A model generated the notes under the pieces. The model was not told the origin of the DNA and ran no database searches. It was given only the letters and a program-made list of their open reading frames with translations. A stretch of 64,000 bases of DNA, from positions 3,953,001-4,017,000 of the forward strand of contig NC_083514.1 in NCBI RefSeq assembly GCF_032362555.1, in the 5' to 3' direction. The position numbers were made by a program, and so were the translations under genes. Position 1 is the stretch's first letter. Every line of letters begins with the position of its first letter. The stretch comes from Amyelois transitella. Lineage: Eukaryota > Arthropoda > Insecta > Lepidoptera > Pyralidae. Below, in pieces: positions 42,601 to 53,700 of the stretch.

Positions 42601-45600
42601 ATCCCAGGGGTAATGTGCAATTATTTTCGATTGGTACTAAGTAACTGTAAGTAATGGCATCTACATATTTTTGTAAAAATAATTATGCTTCTGCTTACGA
42701 AAAGATAGATTGATTAATATTTCGTTACATAATAAGAATTTAATAGGTACTAAGCAAAGACATAAATGGTCGCTTTCCTGTTTTGAAAAAGTAGGATAAC
42801 TGAGAGTTTTGTTCCATTCCTGACTATAAAGAAAATTATTTTTGTAATTGAGAGGAACCATAAATAGAGCAGTTTTCGTCTGGATCATTGTTATAAAGGT
42901 TATGATATAAATACGTTAGAGATTAATTACTATTAAAATGTTTTAGCTCCAATTGTAAGTACTACATACCTAAATAAAGAACAATATTGATAATGCTTGT
43001 TTATTTTCGAAACAAACTGTTCCCATGTTTTATCCGCAAAAAAAGGGTGGAAATGTTTATCTATGTAGGTATGTTAATCATTTTTGGTAGTGGTGGTGGT
43101 GTTCGTGTATGTAGGTAAGATGACATACCTAATATATATTAAATCACCAGATTTTTAGGACCGGAGGAATTGCAATGACAACAAATAAAACGCTATTTAT
43201 TTTTATTTTTTATTTCAAAATATACACATTATTAAACCATTTTGACTTCCAAATGTCTATAGATCACAAAGTTTGCATTATTGCTTCGTCGTTATCGGTT
43301 TCAAACGTTAACATTATGATTTAACACTATAATACAAATCAGAAGCTTTAATTTGAACGAACAAATGTAGGAAAGTGTAATAAAGTACAGTAAATTGTCC
43401 AAACATATTTCAGGATAAACAATAATAATAACAAAATACAATAAGTAGGTGAGTAAATATCAAATAATCCTTCATAGTGCAAATCAAAAAGGTTTTAAGA
43501 AAACTACCGATTCCCGGGCGATCTTAAACAATTTTATATCATTATAGAACTAATAGTCTCTGAATGTTAACTGATTACAAATTGACAATGACGTTCCAAA
43601 AAATGCTCTAGAAAAGACCCAAGACTTTTCCCTAATATTAAAGTTTTTGTTTACTGATTTCTACGGAGTATTCGGGAGATAAAGTCAACTTACAATTTTT
43701 TTTACATGTTCTGTATAAAATCAAATTGACATAAACATAATGAAAAAATCCAGAACATAAACGTTTAGAAAACAAAATATCCGGATTTTAATTAAGAAGG
43801 AATATAAGTGAACAGGCCTCGTATCTACACGAGGTATGTAAACATAATTGTACCTCGTTTGTTTTCGATATCAATGGTTTTTTTTATGAATATTTCCATA
43901 TATATATTTTAAGAACATTAAAATGTGATCTTATATATAATATCATTTCGTTTCGTAAAATGTTCACCTGTAGATAAGTAATCTAAAATATTTTTTTCAT
44001 GTCTAACAAAAAATAACATTTTGACAAAATAGTGCTTTTATTAAACATTTCATAAAATATTGTCATTACTGAGATGGAAAAGTGTTTGATACATTTTCGA
44101 ATTCGGTTATGCAAAAAAATTACATTTTAAAACTTTTCGAAAAATTAAAATCATTCATGTTGTAACTACGATAGTTTATTAGTACTTTCAAAAGTCTTCA
44201 CAAACTACATCATAAGTAAGTTATGTTACATACTTGATTGGCAAGATGCATTTTCTAACCATTTAAAATGAATATTAAAAAAAAAGGGTTCACTTAGTAG
44301 GTACTTACTAAGTAAATTTATACCATACTTTAGGGTAAGAAATTTTAATTTCATGACAAAGATAATATTTTCTCAAATGTTAACTTACATTAAAATATTT
44401 TCGTTTGTATTATTCTGCCCCCGTAGCATGGCGCCGACGCCGTTTGTGCAAAAAACTATCGCTGTCCCGTTTCGCGTCATAAAATAAACCGAAACAGAAA
44501 TAGTTTTGCTACGATTGCAGATATTATAAATACAACGAGGAACAATTGATGAACTAAGAGAAATGATGTACCTACCGTTATTTATGTTGTAGATCGCGAA
44601 GACATTTTATCAGATGTAGAAAATAATGTTTTATATGTACATACTTAGATAATACTTAATTATAGAGATTTTCATAACAAAGCTACAGTGGCAGCGTCTT
44701 ATATAATTATATTGGAAATTAATTTAGACTTGTTGGGATGACTTGCAGTCTTGAATCATATCGCATTATGCTTTGTTTGAACTTTCACAAAGCGGAGCTG
44801 TTAGTTTTTTAGTATTTTAAACATGTTATTCATATCATTTTCACATCCTATAAAGATCAGTTTAAGAATGTTTTTTGGAAATATCCACGGAGCTAAGTCC
44901 CAGGGATAGTACCTATATACTTTTAAGTACTTTAAATGTATATTAATTTAAAGTACTTCAATTTTTAATATTTTTTTTTCAAGCTTCTACATCTCATCCC
45001 AACAACCTACTGATATCCACTAATTGCTACAAATGCCACCGTGCTAAAGGCATCTAAATCACAATTTCTAACAGGCTAAGCCTCGTAAAAGTGAAAAAGA
45101 GAAAGATATGCAAAATTTCACAACATAGTTCAACCCTAGACTTGTGAAGTCAATATAGCTAGAATGAAGTGAGCACATGAATGTCATAATTACAAGTGCA
45201 GCCTAAAAAAAATTGTGCGGTGTTAGGAACGGATTTTGTTTTCAATTTGAGCAAAAATGCGTTTTCCTTTTAGCTGTATTTATGCAAATAGCTTTAGGTC
45301 ATAAGCGTCTTTTGATTGTCGCTAGCCAAAGACAAAGATAGAAGATACGGCACAGAGATGAAAGAGAAAACAAGTTACTTTCTTAGACGTCTTACTTGCG
45401 TCTGCACGAAGTTCTTACATACGTATGAGGGTATCAAATGACAAAATGTATAAGCAGGTGAATGAATAGTTGACTTTACGTGCCAAATAAAGGTTTAGGT
45501 TCGCCGCTAGTGAGTTCATAGGTTTAACTACAAAGCTAGATCATCTACGCGATAATTGGAACAATATAATGTTCAGAACCGTCTCGAAACGCTAACGATA

Positions 45601-47751
45601 AGGCATTACATGGACAGCCATGTAAATATGGGGACCAGCCCTCATTCTGCCAACAAATGTATGTACTTTCGGGAGCAGATTAACCTTGACTGACCACTTA
45701 ATATGGCGAAGAGGTTAGCTTTATCTGCCCCTGATTGTACCCACCATCCGATATAAAAGAGCTGTTTTTGCTCTATTCAAAAGCTTTTAAGAATGAGTAA
45801 CCAAGCGTTCACGTATTTTCTAAATACTTATTCAAGCTTGAGATGAAAGCACAATACAAAATATTTGGATAATAGATGATTAAAATACGAATTGTTCTAT
45901 TGATAATTTTACTTATCATGTGGGTTAAGATTGGGTGTGGTGAATTATCTGATTAAAAATGTTTTTATTACATTTTATCAAAAAAGCACAGCCAAAACTT
46001 ACGGTGCTTAATGATCAAGGTTTCATTACTACATGGGATATTTCTAAAATTCAATGTTCACTATTTGATTGACACGAGACAAACCTACCTTATTGTTGTA
46101 CTGAGTGACGCCGAAAATACAGCTACATTATTGGAGAGTAGAAACCTTAAAGACTAAGTAATCTGTACCAGCCAGACTTTAGAATTTTATATCATTCCTT
46201 ACAATTCTAACTTTTGCCGTCGTACCTTATAAATAAATATTTCCTTTTATAAATTATCTCCATTTATTTAGATACTTTGCACGTTGTACTTTTGCTTCCA
46301 TAACTTGATTTTAATATTAATTGAATTCAACAATAAGACATTTTCTCGGTAATATTTATAATGTTTATACGTATTTATAAATACTTTATATAATAATTAC
46401 TTAATGCAACTTGTTCGGAAATATAAAAACTAATTGATACATTGTTTTACTTAATGTTCGATATGTTTCCGACCAGTAATAAAATATATTTTTTATATTT
46501 AAGTACCCGAATTTTCAATAGTTCGTATTTTGACGTACCAAAATAAATAATTATGTAGGTATTTGTACTTTCAGAAAATAAGTTTTTATATTTCCATCAA
46601 GGTAAAACAGCCGTTATTCAATCATTATTTTGTTTTTTAACAACTACATACTCGTACATAAAATCACGGCTCTTTCCAGGACGAGCAGGCAGAGACTTCA
46701 TATTTCCACTTGCCGCTGTTCCTGCATACTTCTTTCGCTTCACTCACATTCATAAACAACTATATTAACCCTAATCGTAGCCCACAGCCACTGTAAAATT
46801 ACAGATATGGAGAAATGAGACTAGCATTTTCGTTGATGAGCGGTGCTACTTATTTATATTATATCCGTATCCTTGCTTGACATGTGACGCCATCAAAAAT
46901 GACACATTGCGGGCCAAGCAGAGCGAAATGTCAAGCGCGTAATGGCTTCAGGAAACGAAAGTATTTGATTTTGAACTCGTTTCGATGTTACTTACGTCAG
47001 TCACATGACGTAATAAAATGAGAATGTTATCCATACAACTGCAGCATATTCCCAATGATGTTGTAAAAACTGCACTTTTTTTTTAAAATTTTGTATTCAT
47101 CATCGAAAAACCGACTTCAATATTGCAACTAGTCAAAACAATAGAAATGTGCGCTTACAAATAATTTTATAATTTAGAAATGCATAATACCTAGTTTATG
47201 CGCACGACCAATTTTCGTTTTCGACAACGTTAAAATAACTTTAAAATTGTCCGTATTTTTCAATTTATTCTCAATACAATAACAATCTATGCCGAATACA
47301 TATCGGCTAAAATTCCACTTTGTATAGAAGATTTACAATATAAAGCGCATCGTCTTCCGACATTTCCTAAAGATCTCATTCAAAACAAAGATTTGTTCTC
47401 CTTTAGAACGTTTCGTTCAACGCTAAGTTTATATGCATTTTGTATAGAATATTTCGCAGTTCGAAGCGCATAGCATCATTCAATTAACATCCATTTTGTA
47501 AGGACCGAGCCAATTGATACGAGTACCATAAAGGTGTGTTTATATCATATATTCCATCAAAACTTTATCATCCAACACTGACCTTGTGTAGTCTAAAAGA
47601 TGTCACAACGGCATCTACATCCATCTTATAAAGAGCTTGCCCAATCAGAACATAAAGGTGTGTTCATATAAACCTTTATAACCTTTCAACGTTCAAGTTT
47701 GTGCGCGGGCGACATTGGGCGGATAGCGGATGGACGCCGAGAGCTCGCCTG
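39696..47751. other. Large AT-rich spacer between TMEM184 and the phosphatase gene
   Basis: Eight kilobases holding the 3' ends of two convergent genes. I see no exon, no clear transposon and few repeats. A small imperfect inverted repeat lies near 44450-44510 (AAAACTATCGCTGT against ACAGAAATAGTTTT). The low repeat content contrasts with the neighbouring introns. Confidence 0.5.
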
Positions 47752-50700
47752 CTACGAACATCGTTGAGCGGCGCGTGATCTGAAAAAATATAATTTAAGT
47801 TAAAAACACTCAAAATATATATTAAGTTAGGAAGTTGAAGGCACTTTTAATATTTTGTTAAATAATTTATTCATATTCACTGACAATTAAAAATAAACGG
47901 TAACAGTCACTGATTCGAATCATGCAATGAGCGAAAAAAAAGATGATTTGTAAAAACAAAAAACTGGGCTAAAATCTCTCGTAGCAAATTCTACGGCAAC
48001 GGTACGCATTGCTACGACGTCGTAGCAGTTGATTGTATCTCCTACGAGACGAAACACTATCAGGCCTATGTAGCAATTTCTACGTGTTCTACTATCAATA
48101 TATCTGAGCTACGGTATTATCGCTGTTGAAAACGCGCCTGAGGCGTTGAATAAAAAAAAACGCAACGTCACTATGACGCCGGTAGATAAAGGCGCGTAAT
48201 GATCGAAATAATAATACAAAAGGGCGGTGGTGGTGAAAAGCCGAAATGGGGTTCGTCGCCCTCTAATCACGCGAACTTTTAAATACCTTGCTACTAATGT
48301 CATTCTAACGACTAATTACACGGTTCTTTATTTACGGTTTTTGATTGACAATCATTTTACTTTGATAAATCATCGTTAAAGTAGCAGATTAAGAATATAT
48401 GAAGAACTGCAACCTTCATACAGTCTTAAATGCGACCTGTCTATTTCCTAAAAGCTGTTCGTCGAATTTTAATTTACAATTGAATATTCATCAAATTAAA
48501 TAACCTCAAAAATCGACTTATCTAACAGTGAACAACGTTGGAATTATTAACACAAGCATGGCTCGCTAAAAAGCCAATTACTTTAAAATTTCCATTTTAT
48601 AAAATTAACTGCACATTCTAGAGCACTAGTGTCACGAACAGCTGTGTCAAAGAAAGCCCTTGACTCACATTCCAGCACGAAGGCGCGGGCAAAATGGGAA
48701 TGTTTCCGACTTATCTCAGGCTAGCCATTTAGAGGAGACATGCTTAGATCGGAGATATCTTTGTGAACAAAGGACGTAGGAAATAGATAGCATCGGTTTG
48801 GAACTATACAGTGGGAAAGAAAATACTTATTTGAGAAGAACAATATATTTTTTTTAGAGAAGCTTTTCATTTTGGGACGTGATTTACATTTTACAGAATT
48901 TATTTTATTATTCCGAAAATCGAAGATTACTTCAAAATTCAATTATGTTTTTTACATAAGAATAATTGGATAAAATAAAAAGTAATTCGATTTTTTTCCT
49001 ATAAAAGCATTATAGACTTGCGTTTGATTTTTTCCTTACTTACCTATGAATAATACAAAACTTTCTATTTTCAAAAATCCAGGTTTTCAATTTTACATTT
49101 ACACACGCTATTTCAGTACTAACAAACCTACAAGTCTCTTATAAAAATAGCAAATTTTTTACTTCAATACTTATTGAAACTGGCATGAAAGAAAATCGTT
49201 GTTGTTGGCAACTATAATAAATAAGCACCTATTAACAGATAAATATAAATTGTGCAATACTAGGTTTAAACAATTCTAATTAGATTTAAAATTATAATGT
49301 GATACTAAGTAGGTACCTTTATGTATAAGTTTGTATGTCTACTAATACATAAAAATGTTTGCAACACCCGAAAGGGTAAATATGAAGATCTGTTATACAT
49401 TATATTTAAGACCTTGTTGTACTCATATTATGCAAATAAAAGTTTGAATTTGAATTTGAATTTGAACAAAACAAAAGAATAACCTTGAAATGAGGGTGAT
49501 TATAGGAACTTGAGCCATAATGCAAGTGTTATTTATTTCTGCGGTATTGTCTTCAGGGTTGACACTACACGGAATCCGGGTCCCAGGTCACTGAGGGTAT
49601 AATCCAGGAGCAGCCACCCCTAGCGTGGGAAAACAAAGAGCTTAGTGAACAAAAATGTCAAGCGAAGTAATGGATGATTAATGTGCTAACGGCGTGGTTG
49701 GCAAGCTATGAATCAACTGAGCCATTAACAAAATGTTTTTACGTAAAAAATGTTTATACGATGATTATTTATGCGGTAACTTATATTAAGCTTGTGTGCT
49801 ATAAAGGTGGAACGGTGATCATTAACTATTATTGGATGCACATTGAAGAGAGATTCGATTCGTAAAGAGGATGAATTAGGGACTATTCACAAAATTTGAT
49901 AAGGCCAAAAAATCTGAATATTATGTCCTATGGATAAGGCTTATGTCTTGTTTCTCTATTTCTTTAAACTTAATATAGTTTTGTTAAAGAACATTGATGA
50001 AACGTGGACAAATGCCTGTTCAAATTCGTGAGTATCCTAATATACTACGCTATGAGTTACAAAATTATGTCAAAAAAACAAATTCAAAATGTAACAACTT
50101 ATTCTATTGAAAGGCTCCCATACTCCGTGCTAAATATCAAAACCTCTAAAAAAAAAAAATGCACCTGTGCTGAGCCCTATGTGGCGAGCCGGGCGGCGAG
50201 GAAGCGGGGGAGAGCGCGGGGGTGGCGGGCGCGGAGGCGGCGCGGCGGCGGGAGAACTCCGTGCCGCCGACCGCCATGGCGGAGCCTCCGCCGACCGGGT
50301 CCATCACCCGGGTCATGCTCAGACCTGATGCTGAACGGGTCGGCCGCGACGGAGCTAAAACAAAAACGTGAACCAATATGGCTCAGGTTCCCCTGCAAAA
50401 GTTCCGGACGTCAGGCGGATTTCGCTGTTCATGTTAATGTTAAAACCTGACATGCCGCGGCTTCTCTCTATAACATCGGACGCAATCGGAATTAACACAT
50501 AGTAACTTTATAATTAAACTAATTCGTAGACCTGTCTGTGGACAGAGTGGAAGGAGATCCCGTCAACCATCTGATATTTGTTTCCGTGCACACATATTCC
50601 GTATCACACTTTCAGTCACAAACCTATGTTCTCAAGAGTTTAGCTGTACAGCCCCGCGGTTGACGACCTGTACCCTGACGCCGAGGTGGTGAATAGTGTG

Positions 50701-53700
50701 GAAGGATATCTCCTCTCTCTGAGATTGGTTTTTATACAGGCCAAATTAAGAGAGATATTTGTATCGAGTCGAGTAAGCAGGTTGTTAGAGAAAACAAAGG
50801 CGAGAGCTGCGACCCCTGATTCGGCTCGTATACCTAACGAAAAGTTTGGTAGAGTTATTCTTGATAGCAGAGTAGTCAACTTTCATAGTTAAATCTAAGG
50901 AAATGTTCTCAAGAACTGACGCTGTGAAGGTGGTTAACACATTCAAAGTAGAATCTAAGGAATTGTTCTCAAGAGTACTCACCCCCTGTATAACTGTACA
51001 GCCCCGCGGGTGAGGACCGAGGCCTGTACCCTGACGCAGTGGAGGTGGTGGACAGAGTGGAAGGAGATCTTCTCAATCCCCCGACATTGGGTTCGACGCC
51101 AGCGTTAGGAACAGAAGGTTTGCGCGGCCGTGGTTGGCGCTTCGACCCTGTTCTGCAGACGCCTGTGAAAAACGTTTTTTTTATTTTGGAAACTGATTGT
51201 CTGACTTAGTGACATATCAAGATACAAGAAATCAACGGCAATAACAACTTCAATAACATTATTGTTATAGCGAAAATACAGCGACAAATTTCAAGTTAGA
51301 AAATAGTAGCCCTCTGCAGAGAAAACGACCTTACATCAATTTTTTTGCATCAGTTGTTCCTTCCTTTAAATGCAATATAACTTTAATCTCATGACTATTT
51401 TCTGAGGACGTTAAGATTTATTCGAAAGCCGAGACAAGCTCACAACTTTCCTTTTATTAAATGTCATCTGTGAGAAACATGCCACGAAAGAGAAAAGGCA
51501 CTTTTTTATTCGCGACATAACCGATTGTTTTATTTGTTTTTCCGTTTACAAGGGTTGCTACAACATGCAAAATGATAAAAATAATTTCATGAATATCATT
51601 CATTTAACATACACCCATAATATCACGTTTTTATCCCGTACGAGGTAAAAAAAACTGGAAGGTCACAATCAACTGCAAGGCTTAATGATGGAATTAAGAT
51701 CATTATTTAAAGAACAGTTACAATTTTAGAATTCAGTAATTACATCATAATTGGTTATTCATAGACATTACCTCATCCATTGTTGGCTTGTACAAACAGC
51801 CGACTGTAATTAGACCACCCTGAAATGATCGAACGATTCCTGGAATCGAATGGACGTTGTGATGTAGGTAATGTTGTTAGGTTATCGACTGTCATCATCA
51901 CATACGTAGTACCTAATTAAATCATAGTTGTACAAACATGTAGGCACGCCTTTAATTGACCCAGCAAGACAGAAAGAGCGACTGATAAGCGCATATTCTA
52001 TATGATACTGTCAGGAAAATAAAATATTTTTTTAAATTATTTAAACTTTTTCTCATTTAAAGTTAAAATTTTTAAAATATTTTCGATCATAGTAACGAGT
52101 AGGAAATGCTACGATACCAAGTCAAAGTGCTACGAGCTAATAGGTAAAGCTAGTAGGTGCTCTGTGTTTACGCGAAATCTAAAGTACTTAGATTATTTTG
52201 TTAAGCGTAATAGTAACAAATAAATTTCTATTAACATTCATAACATAGACGAGACTATTACTTTATTGGCATTCATAAAATAAGATGACAAAGCCGCTCG
52301 AGTTTAACAAATTTAACTAATATATACCTATGTCCCGGAAAAATTTGATGTGAAAGATCGCAGTTTTCTACAAGAACTGAGACTTTGTAATAACGGCACA
52401 TGTCTCTATGTCTCCGACACGTGCCACGAATAGCTACTTTGTGCTCTTCTTTGAGTTCAAATCACCTGCGATATTTTAGGTTACACTTTAAGTAATAAAC
52501 TTTGACGCCAGTCAGTCGAGATGAGGTAAAATACAATGTAAAATTCTTTACTGCAACAATTACTCTAACTTAGCCATCAACTACTCGTACGGACACTCGT
52601 AGTTGGATATTGCAGTTACAACTTTTGATTTTACTCTTACTGTAATAATAGTGTCGGTTTATTATTATTCTTCTAAAAACGTTTTCAGTTTGAGTGTTCC
52701 TAGGGTCCTTGGTGCATTTTCTTTCCTCATAGTTTTCACACTAAGCGAAACTTTATTTATCTGTCCTTGTAATGCTAACTTGATAACTATGATTTCACAT
52801 TGCATTCCCAGATCTAGCATGATGCAAAATTCCGATGCCAAGGTTAACCTCCTTCGAAATTATTTCTCCCGATAATTAATCTAAATAAAACAAATTCGAG
52901 TGTCTTGAGTTTACCTGTGGGGCACTGCCTCCCCATGGTGCATTTTCCCTCGCATATCGTCCTCTCACTGAGCATGGTCTGATACGAGTCCAGCATGACC
53001 TTGCATTCCGACAGGTCTCGGTCCGCCAAAGCCAAGGACGGGTACCGCTCCTTTAATCTTCTTCTTTCCTGGTAAAACAATACGTGAGAAGTAAGTTAGA
53101 AAGGTATTTGAAAAAATGCAAGCACGTAATTAGATTGCTTTTTTTTTTTGGGATAATTCTAGAACTCTAGACTACATTTTAGGAAATACCTATCTGTTCT
53201 AAATGTTCTAAATTTATCTACCTCAACAAGTTTATAGGCTTCAAAGTCCTGCAATTGTCTTTGGAAGCCGAAGTTAGGGTTGGCGACAGCGCGGCCCGCT
53301 CGTACCACCTTCAACGCCTCCCGCCACGTCAGGGGTGTCACCGACATGATGTACGCGACTGCTACAGTCACGCTGCGCGACATGCCGGCCAAGCTGATGG
53401 AGAATAAACTTTGTCGTTAATGTTTCAACTTCGAAATAAATAACTTTTCCTGCGACTTTGCTCTAGTGGGGAATTGCAAAAACTTTTTACTCGCCTAAGT
53501 TATGTCACTACCGCTATGTTAAATTTTAGATATTATACTGTCTGGTTGTATGTTGAAAGTTATGTCAGTTGTGTACATTAAATGTAGCCGCGTTTTAAGT
53601 TAAAAATGGAAATAAAGAGATTTTTCTTTAAAAAAAAACCTTTAAAGAGTATATAAAACTTTTAAAAGTATAAATGTTTTATACGACTTAATTTAAATAG

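Noticed and set aside
48109-48303. Minus-strand frame at 48.1-48.3 kb
   Set aside because: No family resemblance, next to a repeat cluster, no splice-consistent link to the phosphatase gene.
50004-50450. 148-codon plus-strand frame with Arg-rich centre
   Set aside because: The Arg-rich part is the reverse of the phosphatase tail exon; phase and splice sites support the minus strand.
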